Below, in pieces: positions 1-9,012 of a DNA stretch of 64,000 nt. The translations under genes and the position numbers were made by a program. The notes below the pieces were generated by a model, which ran no database searches, was not told the origin of the DNA, and worked only from the letters and a program-made list of their open reading frames with translations. Positions within the stretch are counted from its first letter, which is position 1, and the number at the start of each line of letters is the position of its first letter. The stretch covers positions 6,324,001 to 6,388,000 of the forward strand of contig NC_019751.1 of NCBI RefSeq assembly GCF_000317435.1, in the 5' to 3' direction. The DNA comes from Calothrix sp. PCC 6303 (lineage in GTDB: Bacteria; Cyanobacteriota; Cyanobacteriia; Cyanobacteriales; Nostocaceae).

Positions 1-2471
1 ACCACATTTCCTGCCTGGCTGTTAGGTGACTCCAAACCTTTTCCAGCAGTACTAGCAACAAGTTGAGCACCATCACTGAGGAAAAACGAACCACTAGAAA
101 TATTAATATTTCCCCCGTTACCTCTTGCTCCATTTTCCACATCAGTGAAAATTGCGCTAGGATTTCCACTTCCACCTTTTCTTCCAGAGATGTTTACTGC
201 ACCAGTAACATTAATATCAATATTTCCACTATTACCTTGTCCACCTATTTCCTCAGTGTTTGATCCACTGATTCCACTTTGGAGTTGAGCACCATCAGTT
301 AGGGAGAGAGAACTTCCTCGGATGTTTATACCTCCACTACTGCCCACACCTCCTCTTCCAATATTACTGAAGATGTCACCATCTGTAAGGGAAATAGCAT
401 CTGTAGCTGTGATTTTCACACTCCCCGCATTCCCTTCTCCAAAGGTTGAGGCAGCAAGTTGAGCGCCATCTCGTAGTTGGAAGGAGCCTGCACCAATGGT
501 AATATTCCCCCCATTCCCTTCCGCACCTATACCTACAGTACTGAAAATCCCACTGGGAAAAGTATCTTTCTTCCCAGCAATATCCACTACCCCAGAAACC
601 TTCACATTCACATTCCCCGCATCACCCTTCCCTGGGGGTTGAGTATCAGATGCACGACGGGTAATAGTTAGCAGTTGAGCGCCATCAATGAGGGATAAAC
701 TTGCTGCATCAATGTCGATATCACCACCCTTACCCACACCCCCTGCTTCCACTGTGCTGAAGATGTAGGCACCTGTAAGGGAAACAGCATCTGTAGCTGT
801 GATTTTCACACTCCCCGCATTCCCTTCTCCAAAGGTTGAGGCAGAAAGTCCAGCACCATCTCGCAGTTGGAAGGAACCTGCACCAATTGCAATATTCCCC
901 CCATTCCCTTCCGTACCTGTTTCTACACTACTGAAAATAGCACTGGATAATCCATTTCTGACACCAGCGATATCAACTAATCCAGAAACCTTCACATTCA
1001 CATTCCCCGCATCACCCTTCCCTGGAGGTTGGGTAGCAGATGCACCACGGGTAATAGTTAGCAGTTGAGCGCCATCAGTGAGGGATAAACTAGCTGCATC
1101 AATGTCGATATTGCCACCCTCACCCACACCCCCTGCTTCCACTGCGCTGAAGATGCTGGCATTACCTGTAAGGGAAACAGCATCTGTGGCTGTGATTTTC
1201 ACACTCCCCGCATTCCCCTTTCCAAAAGTTGAGGCAGAAAGTCGAGCGCCATTGGTAAGTTCAAGGGAGCCTGAAGTGATACTAATGTCACCGCCTTTAC
1301 CTATTGCTCCAGTATTTACCCAGCTATAAGCACCACTTTCGTAAGTGCCTTTACCGTCAAAGGACACTGCATCTTTCGCTGTAATAGCAATATTTCCTGC
1401 ATTGCCTTGACCATAAATAGTTGTGTCAAAGTATGCCCCATTGGTGAGGGAGACATTGCTTGCAGTGATGTTAATATCGCCAGCATTACCTATGCCGCCA
1501 ACATTACCTATATCGCCAACTATATTTTCAACAGTGCTCTCATCAAGGTTAATAGCTCCTGTAGTGTTGATGTCAATGTCTCCTGCTTGAGCATTCACAG
1601 ATCCTGAGTCTGTTGCAATACCTGCACGAAGTCTTGTTCCTGCTCCTGTTCCCGTGAAGTTACGTGCAGTAATGGCAATGCTGCCGCCTCCACCAGCACG
1701 AACATTCACGATCGCATCATTCCTGATTGCCACATCATCTCTTGCTACATTATCAGGAAAACTCAAACTGCGATCGCTATTCAAGCTAACCGTCCCTGAT
1801 GCTGAAACAGCTCCTAATTCAACTCGTCCTCCAGGTGCTAGTAACTGCCCACCATCAACATTTACAGTCCCACCCGCCAAGGTTAAAGTCTGACCATTAG
1901 GAACCTGTAAACTTGCTCCCTGGACTTGAATCGCCTCCGGATTGTTGCCATACTGCAACCCCAAAGGTACACTCACCACCAGTAATGAAGGGGCTTGGGG
2001 ATTTGTGGTACTAAACAATTGTTGATTCCCAAATAAGACTCCATTGGCTGTTGTCCCGACAAAACTGCCTTGCACATCTAACTTTGCATTCGCTCCAAAC
2101 AAAATCCCATTGGGATTCATCAAAAACAAATTGGCATTTCCATCTACACCCAAAGTCCCGAAAATACTTGATGAATTGTTCCCTGTCACCCGCGTCAAAA
2201 TATTTAATACTCCAGAGGGATTGGCAAAATACACTCTTTGCCCATCACTAATATTAAACTCGCTAAAACTATGAAAAAGGTTACTTCCCCGCGTTGCACC
2301 ACCATTGATTTGGTCTGCGTTAGCACCCTTAATTAACACATTGGGATTAACTTGCGAAGATTCGTTTCCCAGGGTACTATCAGGTATAATTTGTGCTTGT
2401 GCAGCAATGCTATTAAATAATATGAAATTGCAGAAAAAAGTGCTTGACAAAAATAATTTCATTGTGTTCAT
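1..2471 (-). CDS. Filamentous haemagglutinin N-terminal (two-partner secretion) domain protein, 5' part
   Basis: The frame is open from an ATG at 2471 to the left edge, so the C-terminus is missing. The first 26 or so residues form a signal peptide (basic Met-Lys start, hydrophobic core, AQA cleavage site). Next comes a TPS/haemagglutinin domain with typical motifs: NPNVLIKGAN, SNLFHSFSEFNI, NPSGVLNILTRV, LFLMNPNGILFG and GSFVGTTANG. The rest is Gly/Asn/Asp-rich beta-helix sequence with phrases such as GNAGSVKITATDAVSLTG and GGDIDIDAASLSLIDGAQL. By family knowledge this protein is secreted through an outer-membrane TpsB/BamA-like partner and works at the cell surface in adhesion or as a sheath component. 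No partner gene is in the window. It is divergent from the kinase genes that follow. The ATG at 2462 is an alternative start. Confidence 0.9.
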   Translation of the reverse strand, partial: MNTMKLFLSSTFFCNFILFNSIAAQAQIIPDSTLGNESSQVNPNVLIKGANADQINGGATRGSNLFHSFSEFNISDGQRVYFANPSGVLNILTRVTGNNSSSIFGTLGVDGNANLFLMNPNGILFGANAKLDVQGSFVGTTANGVLFGNQQLFSTTNPQAPSLLVVSVPLGLQYGNNPEAIQVQGASLQVPNGQTLTLAGGTVNVDGGQLLAPGGRVELGAVSASGTVSLNSDRSLSFPDNVARDDVAIRNDAIVNVRAGGGGSIAITARNFTGTGAGTRLRAGIATDSGSVNAQAGDIDINTTGAINLDESTVENIVGDIGNVGGIGNAGDINITASNVSLTNGAYFDTTIYGQGNAGNIAITAKDAVSFDGKGTYESGAYSWVNTGAIGKGGDISITSGSLELTNGARLSASTFGKGNAGSVKITATDAVSLTGNASIFSAVEAGGVGEGGNIDIDAASLSLTDGAQLLTITRGASATQPPGKGDAGNVNVKVSGLVDIAGVRNGLSSAIFSSVETGTEGNGGNIAIGAGSFQLRDGAGLSASTFGEGNAGSVKITATDAVSLTGAYIFSTVEAGGVGKGGDIDIDAASLSLIDGAQLLTITRRASDTQPPGKGDAGNVNVKVSGVVDIAGKKDTFPSGIFSTVGIGAEGNGGNITIGAGSFQLRDGAQLAASTFGEGNAGSVKITATDAISLTDGDIFSNIGRGGVGSSGGINIRGSSLSLTDGAQLQSGISGSNTEEIGGQGNSGNIDINVTGAVNISGRKGGSGNPSAIFTDVENGARGNGGNINISSGSFFLSDGAQLVASTAGKGLESPNSQAGNV
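300..1330 (-). repeat. About 390-bp imperfect direct repeats inside the haemagglutinin gene
   Basis: The stretch beginning CTGTAAGGGAAA (plus-strand sense) recurs at about 383, 773 and 1166, spacings of 390 and 393 bases (130 and 131 residues). Long blocks around each copy are nearly identical. Both spacings are multiples of three, so the reading frame is kept. These are beta-helix repeats that appear recently duplicated. Confidence 0.85.
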
Positions 2472-2724
2472 TATCTAATATGTAGCAACGGTAAATACGC
2501 AGAACTAAAATTAGATATATCATGATTATTCGTGTTTTTGAATATTACTTACGCAAGTGTCATCAATCAGTGATTGGTGCATGACTGAAGAAAGGGCTAC
2601 GGTGTACACACAAATATTTTCGAGTTTTTTATTCCCCAACCCCGTACTTTTAAACAAATTTTCCGTAATTATCGCTTATAACAATGTAACCATTAATAAA
2701 AATCCCCTAACAGAACCCTGTGTC

Positions 2725-4431
2725 ATGGACGTTTATTGCAGTAAACAACACGTAAATCCTTCCGGTAATCGCTTTTGTACTCAATGTGGTGAACCGTTAC
2801 CCCTTCCTGAAGGGGAAATAATTAGTAATCGTTATCGTATTATCCGTCTATTGGGACAGGGTGGGTTTGGACGTACCTATTTAGCGGAGGATTCCACGAC
2901 GCGGCAAAACTGCGTGTTAAAGGAATTTGCTCCCCAGGTTGAAAAGCCGGAAGATTTGAAGAAAGCGAAGGAGTTGTTTGATAGGGAAGCAAAGGTTTTG
3001 CAAAAGTTGCAGCATCCCCAAATTCCGCGTTTCCACACTTCATTGCAGGCAAAGTTGGGAAGTCACGATTTTTTCTTTTTGGTGCAGGATTTTGTTGCGG
3101 GTGAGAATTTATGGGATTTATTGGAAAAGCGACAGGGAAAGGGCTTTTCTGAGGAAGAAATTGTCAAGTTATTGCGGGATATTCTCCCGGTGTTGGGTTA
3201 TATCCATTCTCAGGATGTGGTACACCGAGATATTTCTCCCGATAATTTGATGCTCCGAGATGGGGATAATGTACCTGTGTTGATTGATTTTGGTGGGGTG
3301 AAACAGTTACCTGCTTCTCAGGGTTTCTGGATGACTACCCAAATGCCTGCAAATCGGACTTTGTTGGGGAAAAAGGGTTATGCACCGGAGGAACAATTAC
3401 GTCAAGGAAAGGCTTTTCCTAGTAGTGATTTGTATTCTTTGGCGGTGACAAGTTTGGTATTGTTGACTGGAAAGGAACCACAGGATTTGTATGATAGTTT
3501 CCAAGGAACTTGGAGATGGGGAAACCAAATTAAAGTTAGTAAAAATTTGGAAAATGTCCTCAAAAAAATGCTCTCATACAAACCAAGCGATCGCTATTTG
3601 AATGCAGAGGTTGTTATTAAAGATTTACAAGGTTCTCCAACTCCAGCAAAAACCACCACAAATCCCAACATTACTAAGATTAAAACGATGTTGGCTGCAC
3701 CAGGTATAAATCTCCGTGCTAATGGTTTGGCAAGTAGGTTTCACAATCGAACTCAAATAGCTGTGGCAGCTTTACCAATGCCAATGTGGATGCGTCCCTT
3801 TGCTGTGAGTTTGCTGGGGACAAGTGCTGTAGTTTTAACTATTGGGGGAATTTGGGCATTAGGTGGTGCGGTGGTGCAGGGAGTTTCTTCAATTTCTTTA
3901 CCCCAACTTCCTACTGTCTCGCTACCTAGTTTCCCAGGTGGTGAAAAATCTCAGGAAGAAACTAAAAGTAAAACTACTAATAGCGGTAATAATATTCTTA
4001 CCCGTCGTCAACAGTTGGCAGTTCCGGAAGGTTTCTTTAACAACATAGTCAATAGTACTTTTCATAGTGAAAATCCTGATCTCCAAGGACGTGCTTTAAC
4101 TGGAAGTGACGAAGATAGAGCTTTGCGGCAAGAATGGGTCAGTGTCGGAGATGATATCCTGAAAAAAATAGAACAAGCAAATCTCAGTGATGAATCGCGT
4201 CAAAAGTTAGGTAGATTTGGTGCAAGAGATTACGAAATTTGGGAAGAAAAAGCAAATACAGGCAAATTGGGTAAATATAGTATTAGACAGCTAGATAAAG
4301 ATACTAATCGTGAATTTGATAACTTGTTTCCTGGGCAACGACGTGGAAAACTCGATCAAAAGACCTATGCTCAGATTTGGTATGCGATCGCATCTGATAA
4401 AGTGAGTAAGCTGGAAGCAGAAAGCAAATAG
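2725..4431 (+). CDS. Zinc-ribbon Ser/Thr protein kinase with one membrane span
   Basis: A 568-residue Hanks-type kinase. Residues 4-22 hold two Cys pairs (YCSK...FCTQCGE), a zinc ribbon common at the start of cyanobacterial kinases. The kinase domain has a glycine loop from about residue 44 (LGQGGFGRTYLAED), VLKEF with the ATP lysine, HRDISPDN with catalytic Asp169, IDFGG and YAPEEQ. A membrane span lies at about 358-382, followed by a roughly 150-residue domain that recurs in the next kinase. The frame is open back to 2557, but the ATG at 2725 starts directly at the zinc ribbon, as in the downstream paralogue, so I prefer it. The gene probably arose with its neighbour by tandem duplication. 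Substrates are unknown. Confidence 0.9.
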   Translation: MDVYCSKQHVNPSGNRFCTQCGEPLPLPEGEIISNRYRIIRLLGQGGFGRTYLAEDSTTRQNCVLKEFAPQVEKPEDLKKAKELFDREAKVLQKLQHPQIPRFHTSLQAKLGSHDFFFLVQDFVAGENLWDLLEKRQGKGFSEEEIVKLLRDILPVLGYIHSQDVVHRDISPDNLMLRDGDNVPVLIDFGGVKQLPASQGFWMTTQMPANRTLLGKKGYAPEEQLRQGKAFPSSDLYSLAVTSLVLLTGKEPQDLYDSFQGTWRWGNQIKVSKNLENVLKKMLSYKPSDRYLNAEVVIKDLQGSPTPAKTTTNPNITKIKTMLAAPGINLRANGLASRFHNRTQIAVAALPMPMWMRPFAVSLLGTSAVVLTIGGIWALGGAVVQGVSSISLPQLPTVSLPSFPGGEKSQEETKSKTTNSGNNILTRRQQLAVPEGFFNNIVNSTFHSENPDLQGRALTGSDEDRALRQEWVSVGDDILKKIEQANLSDESRQKLGRFGARDYEIWEEKANTGKLGKYSIRQLDKDTNREFDNLFPGQRRGKLDQKTYAQIWYAIASDKVSKLEAESK

Positions 4432-4451
4432 TTGTAGAGTTTTAGAATCCT

Positions 4452-4484
4452 AGATCCCCGACTTCTTGAGGAAGCTGGGGATCT
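4452..4484 (+). terminator. Imperfect palindrome between the two kinase genes
   Basis: AGATCCCC (4452-4459) pairs with GGGGATCT (4477-4484), with a further partial ACTTC/GAAG stem inside. It lies 20 bases after the first kinase stop. There is no good T-run, so it may be a dispersed cyanobacterial intergenic palindrome rather than a strict terminator. Confidence 0.5.
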
Positions 4485-4543
4485 GAATGAGGTGTCAATA
4501 ACTTATATTTTGTTTATATTTTATTTGTATTTTAAAATTTATT

Positions 4544-6751
4544 ATGACTTCTATTTATTGTTCCAAAGGACATGAAAACCCAGCGGGTAGCGCTTTTTGT
4601 CTCACTTGTGGTGAAAAAATTGAACCCATAGTTACCCAAACTATAGAACCTGGGGTAACGTTAGGCGATCGCTATTATATTGTCCGCCATTTAGGTAAAG
4701 GTGGTTTCGGTCGGACTTACATTGCCGAAGATATTAACCGTTTCCGTGAACTTTGTGTAATTAAAGAATTTGCACCCCAAGTTCAAACAGCTTACGTTAT
4801 CCAAAAAGCCGAGGAACTATTTCAGCGGGAAGCAGCGGTTCTTTACAAACTTCAACATCCCCAAATTCCCCGCTTCCGCGAACTTCTACGTAACAAATTT
4901 GGTGGAAAAGAATATCTATTTATTATCCAAGATTTTGTCGAAGGACCAACTTACCGTACTTTACTAGATACTAAGCTTACTCAGGGAATACGGTTTACCG
5001 AAGCTGAAGTACGTCAGCTTTTACAACAGCTTTTACCTGTTCTGCAATATATTCATTCCATGGGAGTCATTCACCGTGACATTTCCCCAGATAACTTAAT
5101 TTTTCGCAGTTCCGATCAACTACCAGTATTGATCGATTTTGGTGGTGTTAAACAAGTAGTTGCAGCTGTTGCTTCCCAATACTACCAACAAGAAGCCGTT
5201 TCTGCCCCTGCCACACTCCTAGGTAAAATTGGTTATGCACCTCCAGAACAGATGCAAATGGGTTTAGTGGAACCCCACAGTGATTTATATGCTTTAGCTG
5301 CCACATTACTAGTTTTGCTTACAGGTAGACAACCTCAAGAGTTAATTGATAGCCATAGTTTAACTTGGCAGTGGCGACGAGAGGTAAATCTGAGTCCAGA
5401 ATTTGGGTATGTCCTAGATAAAATGCTAGCACCAACGCCACGCGATCGCTTTCAAAATGTAGCCCAAGTTTTCCAAGCACTCAATAGTCAACCCAACTAT
5501 AGTCAACCCAACTATAGTCAACCCAACTATAGTCAACCCAACCATAACCAACCTAACTATAATCAACCTAATTATCAGGCAACTCAACAACCACCAATCA
5601 CAAACAATCCTACCATCCCCATTGCACCACCAAATCGCCCTACTCCCCAAGAACCCATCATCAACCCTCCCCAAGAATCTTGGTGGACTCCGGGAAAGGT
5701 AGCTGTAATTATGTTAGTTGCCGCAAGCACCGCAGGTATAGGAATTTGGGGTGCAAGTAAATTAGGGGGTAATAGGGGGAATATTAGCGACGAACCCACA
5801 TCTACCCCTAGTATTAGCCAACCTACAGATCCTTTAGCAAATTATTCACCAGAAGAAAAGGCTAGGAAAGAAAAATTAAAAAATCGTCGTCAAGAATTAG
5901 GAATTGATAATAGTTTTTATATTAACCTGGTAAATCAAGTATTTGGCGATAGAAACCCCAGTTTAAGAGGGAAAACATTAACAGATAGTCCAGCAGACGA
6001 AGCATCACGGGCAAAATGGGATGGAATTGCAGCCGAAATACTAGAAAAAATTGCACCCATGAGTAATAATTCTCGTCGTCGCTTAGGTAGCTATGTTAGC
6101 AGCGAACGCGATCGCTGGAAAACTCAAGTTAACCAAATCAACGTTGGTAGTCGTTCACTATACGACTTAGCTGATGGGGCATTCTTCCAACAATTTCCTG
6201 AACAACGAGGCAAAGACTTCATCAACAAACCCATCGGTCAAGTTTGGTTAGGCTATACCAATGACAAACTTAACGCTATCCTATCAGGTTCTAGCTTCAA
6301 AAAGATTATTTTTGACTCAGGTGCTAGCAGCAGTAAAGATACTGGTACCCTCAAACCAGGTGAAGGCAAAGTTTTTATCATTGAACTAGTCAAAGGACAA
6401 AGAGTTGAAGCCAATCTAGATGCAGCTAACAAGATATTATTCTCGGCATATTCACCTAGTGGCAAAGTGATTTTTTTAGAAGACTCCCCTAAACGTAGTT
6501 TATCTTTGGTACTACCAGAAAGTGGCTTTTACGAGTTTGTGGTTACGTCTTCAGCCGCTAGTAGCCTCAACTACACTCTGAGTATTAGTGCCACCAATAT
6601 TGTCCCTACGGAGACACCAACAGCTACCCCAGCCCCAACAGTTACACCAACAGCTACCCCCACACCCACTGTGACACCTACACCAACCCCAACTTCAACA
6701 GCTACCCCAACCCCAACTCCCACACCTACCCCAACAGCTACCCCGTCTTAG
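4544..6751 (+). CDS. Zinc-ribbon Ser/Thr protein kinase with PPC-like domain and Pro/Thr tail
   Basis: A 735-residue kinase paralogous to the one upstream. It has an N-terminal ribbon (YCSKGHENP...FCLTCGE), LGKGGFGRTYIAED, VIKEF, HRDISPDN (Asp179), IDFGG and YAPPEQ. After the kinase come a tandem Asn-Tyr-Ser-Gln-Pro linker (about 315-345), a Pro-rich stretch, a membrane span (about 384-404) and the same domain found at the end of the first kinase (starting RRQELG). Residues about 585-685 resemble a PPC (pre-peptidase C-terminal) beta-sandwich. The last 50 residues are Thr/Pro repeats, as in extracytoplasmic stalks or wall-spanning segments. Inference: the C-terminal half is periplasmic and senses something. 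It lies 112 bases behind the first kinase, probably co-transcribed. Confidence 0.9.
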   Translation: MTSIYCSKGHENPAGSAFCLTCGEKIEPIVTQTIEPGVTLGDRYYIVRHLGKGGFGRTYIAEDINRFRELCVIKEFAPQVQTAYVIQKAEELFQREAAVLYKLQHPQIPRFRELLRNKFGGKEYLFIIQDFVEGPTYRTLLDTKLTQGIRFTEAEVRQLLQQLLPVLQYIHSMGVIHRDISPDNLIFRSSDQLPVLIDFGGVKQVVAAVASQYYQQEAVSAPATLLGKIGYAPPEQMQMGLVEPHSDLYALAATLLVLLTGRQPQELIDSHSLTWQWRREVNLSPEFGYVLDKMLAPTPRDRFQNVAQVFQALNSQPNYSQPNYSQPNYSQPNHNQPNYNQPNYQATQQPPITNNPTIPIAPPNRPTPQEPIINPPQESWWTPGKVAVIMLVAASTAGIGIWGASKLGGNRGNISDEPTSTPSISQPTDPLANYSPEEKARKEKLKNRRQELGIDNSFYINLVNQVFGDRNPSLRGKTLTDSPADEASRAKWDGIAAEILEKIAPMSNNSRRRLGSYVSSERDRWKTQVNQINVGSRSLYDLADGAFFQQFPEQRGKDFINKPIGQVWLGYTNDKLNAILSGSSFKKIIFDSGASSSKDTGTLKPGEGKVFIIELVKGQRVEANLDAANKILFSAYSPSGKVIFLEDSPKRSLSLVLPESGFYEFVVTSSAASSLNYTLSISATNIVPTETPTATPAPTVTPTATPTPTVTPTPTPTSTATPTPTPTPTPTATPS
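5486..5580 (+). repeat. 15-bp coding minisatellite (Asn-Tyr-Ser-Gln-Pro)
   Basis: The 15-bp unit AGTCAACCCAACTAT repeats in frame about six times, the last units degenerate (Asn-Tyr-Asn-Gln-Pro), in the linker between kinase domain and membrane span. The first three copies are identical, which suggests copy number changes by slippage. Confidence 0.9.
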
Positions 6752-6797
6752 AAAGTTGCACAAAATCGGTTAGTATCTTTAATATACTTCGTCATGG

Positions 6798-7055
6798 CTA
6801 CCGATATCTACAAACAAATACAGCCTTTACATCTTCCGTAAAGTAAGACATTACCCTCTCATCGTAGCCTACACTGAAACTCCAAAGCTCCTTGAGTTTG
6901 CCTGATAGTTTGTGTGTCTTTAAGCTCGCATTAAATGGGTCTAAAGTAAACTGTTCTAATTTTTGCCAAAATCTCAACTTGAGATCTGCATTACCTTTGA
7001 TCCGCTTTTTGAAAGCACGTTTGAAAGTTGAACTAAAACTGACTTCCACTATCAC
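6798..7055 (-). CDS. RelE/YafQ-family toxin, C-terminus altered by a 1-base frameshift
   Basis: An 85-residue protein that looks like a RelE/YafQ-type mRNA interferase (KRAFKKRIKG, FNASLKTHKLSGKLKELWSFSVGYDERV). It starts with GTG inside a GTGA overlap with the antitoxin stop. As read, it ends VFVCRYR-stop at 6798. The +1 frame continues to a stop at 6779-6781 and encodes VDIGSHDEVY, the canonical family ending. One extra base in the T/G-rich stretch near 6809-6820 therefore replaces the normal end. In YafQ-like enzymes the C-terminal His is catalytic, so the visible product is probably weak or inactive. A sequencing error or frameshifting during translation are alternatives. Confidence 0.75.
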   Translation of the reverse strand: MIVEVSFSSTFKRAFKKRIKGNADLKLRFWQKLEQFTLDPFNASLKTHKLSGKLKELWSFSVGYDERVMSYFTEDVKAVFVCRYR

Positions 7056-7258
7056 TCCTCAATTAGTTGCCTCAGTTCATTGATATTGGAGGAAAACTTC
7101 AGTTCACCCTGATGCTGTTCAACTTGAGCCGACTTGAAGTTATCATGTATCTCATCACGGCGTTCTTCGCGGAGATATTGTTGTAACAAGAGTTGAATTT
7201 CATGCTTTTCCTCTGTAGAAAGATTTTTGATTACCTCGACTACATCACTAAAAATCAT
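7052..7258 (-). CDS. Putative antitoxin of the RelE-type pair
   Basis: A 68-residue acidic, helical protein whose stop codon overlaps the toxin start (GTGA, 7052-7055). That is the standard antitoxin-first layout of type II modules. I see no named DNA-binding fold. The N-terminal half (DVVEVIKNLSTEEKHEI) is probably helical, and the C-terminal half is the likely toxin-wrapping segment. Function rests on position and size; the family is not named with certainty. By analogy it should repress its own operon from the roughly 260-base region upstream. Confidence 0.65.
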   Translation of the reverse strand: MIFSDVVEVIKNLSTEEKHEIQLLLQQYLREERRDEIHDNFKSAQVEQHQGELKFSSNINELRQLIEE

Positions 7259-7519
7259 TGATTACAAGACCTCATCGTACTTATCAGATGAATCTAGGAT
7301 ATTGCTTATTTCCTGAAAAAAAGTGATACATAGCAAGCTTCTGAACCTATATTATTCCATTTACACAGGCACACCATAGAGATTGTTTTGGCAATTTTCT
7401 CCCTACTCCGCGCTTCCTTCCTCTTTTCTTATTTTTGTTGCTGCTAGGAAATTATTCCAATTTGCTTCACAATTGTTTTGTGACCCTAGCCTCAAGGCTT
7501 TAATTCCTGTTCTGCCCTC

Positions 7520-8926
7520 ATGCCTGTAACAATTGAAGTTCGCAATCCTCGGAATGGCAAATATGACTACGTAATTATACCACCATCGCCCAAACTATTA
7601 TCACAGCAATGTAGCCGCCTGCGGAAAGCGCGATTACGTTGGCTCTCAATTGACTTAGATGGACGGATTCAAGCGCTACAACAATGGAGAAAAGCTCTTT
7701 TAGATAGCAAAAAAAGCTTGGTGGATGCTTTAATTTTAGACACTGGGAGATTAGATTTATCTACTTATGAGGTGAATTCTTTTCTAGCTGCAATTGATAC
7801 TTGGTGTAATTTTGCACCAAAAATGCTCAAGGATAGCCAGCATAAAACCGCAATATCTTCCATCAACTTACAGCAAACGGCAGTTCCCTACGAATTGGTA
7901 GGAATAATCGGTTATTGGGGTTTTCCTTTATTGAGTGTCATCGATTTAATTCCCGCTTTACTGGCAGGTTGTACGGTAATTGTTAAACCCAGCGAAATTA
8001 CTCCGCGATTCATGGCACCATTAGTAAAAGCCTTAAACCTGGTTCCTAAATTGCGAGATGTTTTGACTTTCGTAGAAGGGAATGAGGAAACAACCATCAA
8101 TTTGCTGGAATATGTAGATTTTATTTGTTTTACAGGTGATTTAGAAACAGGAAGAAATATCGCCGAAATTGGGGCACAACAATTTATTCCTGTATGTTTA
8201 GAATTAGGGGGAAAAGACCCCGCGATCGTTTTGGAATCGGCTGATTTAGAATTAGCAACATCAGCGATTATTTGGGGTGCAGTTGTTAATTCTGGGCAAA
8301 ACAGCTTTGCAATTGAACGGATATATGTAGCAGAAAGCATCTACGAACAGTTTTATCATCAACTAATTGCCAAAGCCAACCGTCTGCAACTAGCTTATCC
8401 CACATTGGAAAGCGGTAAAATTGGTCCTTTGATTTCCATCCCCCAAGCAACCAAAATAGAAGCACAAATTGAAAACGCGATCGCACAAGGGGCAGTTGTC
8501 CACTGTGGTGGTAGAATTGAGGAGTTTGGTGGTGGTTTGTGGTGTTTGCCTACTGTTCTCACTGAAGTCAACCACTCAATGGAAATCATGAGGGAACCAA
8601 CTTTAGCACCAGTTATGCCAGTGATGCCATTTTCCACGATTGCAGAAGCGGTAAACTTAGCAAACGACTCAATTTATGGTTTGGGTGCAGCAATATTTAC
8701 CAATTCCGAAACTGAAGCAGCAGAAATCGCTTCACAAATAGAAGTAGGAACGATAAATATTAATGATGCCGCAATAGCCCTAGTGATGCAAGAAGGGGAG
8801 AGTAATCCCTGTAAGTTCTCCGGTATCGCTTCCTCTCGCACTGGTACAGGCGCACTAACTCGCTTCCTGCGACAAAAAACCATTTTGAGTAAAACTAAGG
8901 CAGTTAAAAGTCCTTGGTGGTTTTGA
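7520..8926 (+). CDS. Aldehyde dehydrogenase family protein with Ser at the catalytic Cys position
   Basis: A 468-residue NAD(P)-dependent aldehyde dehydrogenase fold without a membrane anchor. Family landmarks are present: IGYWGFPLL (equivalent of the PWNFP region), VIVKPSE for cofactor binding, CFTGDLETG, and LELGGKDP with the general-base Glu228. The nucleophile normally lies 34 residues after that Glu in GQxC. Here position 262 reads GQNSF: the codon is AGC (8303-8305), Ser instead of Cys, although the ERIYV that follows is intact. The fold is clear but ordinary aldehyde oxidation is doubtful. It could be a non-catalytic binder, a hydrolase or a recent inactivation. The gene stands alone and its substrate is unknown. 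Confidence 0.88.
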   Translation: MPVTIEVRNPRNGKYDYVIIPPSPKLLSQQCSRLRKARLRWLSIDLDGRIQALQQWRKALLDSKKSLVDALILDTGRLDLSTYEVNSFLAAIDTWCNFAPKMLKDSQHKTAISSINLQQTAVPYELVGIIGYWGFPLLSVIDLIPALLAGCTVIVKPSEITPRFMAPLVKALNLVPKLRDVLTFVEGNEETTINLLEYVDFICFTGDLETGRNIAEIGAQQFIPVCLELGGKDPAIVLESADLELATSAIIWGAVVNSGQNSFAIERIYVAESIYEQFYHQLIAKANRLQLAYPTLESGKIGPLISIPQATKIEAQIENAIAQGAVVHCGGRIEEFGGGLWCLPTVLTEVNHSMEIMREPTLAPVMPVMPFSTIAEAVNLANDSIYGLGAAIFTNSETEAAEIASQIEVGTININDAAIALVMQEGESNPCKFSGIASSRTGTGALTRFLRQKTILSKTKAVKSPWWF

Positions 8927-9012
8927 GTAAATTTTTATTTTCTGCATAGTTTTCGAGTTGGGGTCAAAAACAAACTTATACTTCGTTTAAGTCAATTTAT
9001 ACACTTTAAATT

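Noticed and set aside
799-1329. Two plus-strand frames of 83-89 codons in the haemagglutinin region
   Set aside because: They lie antisense to a continuous secreted-protein frame and come from its repeats.
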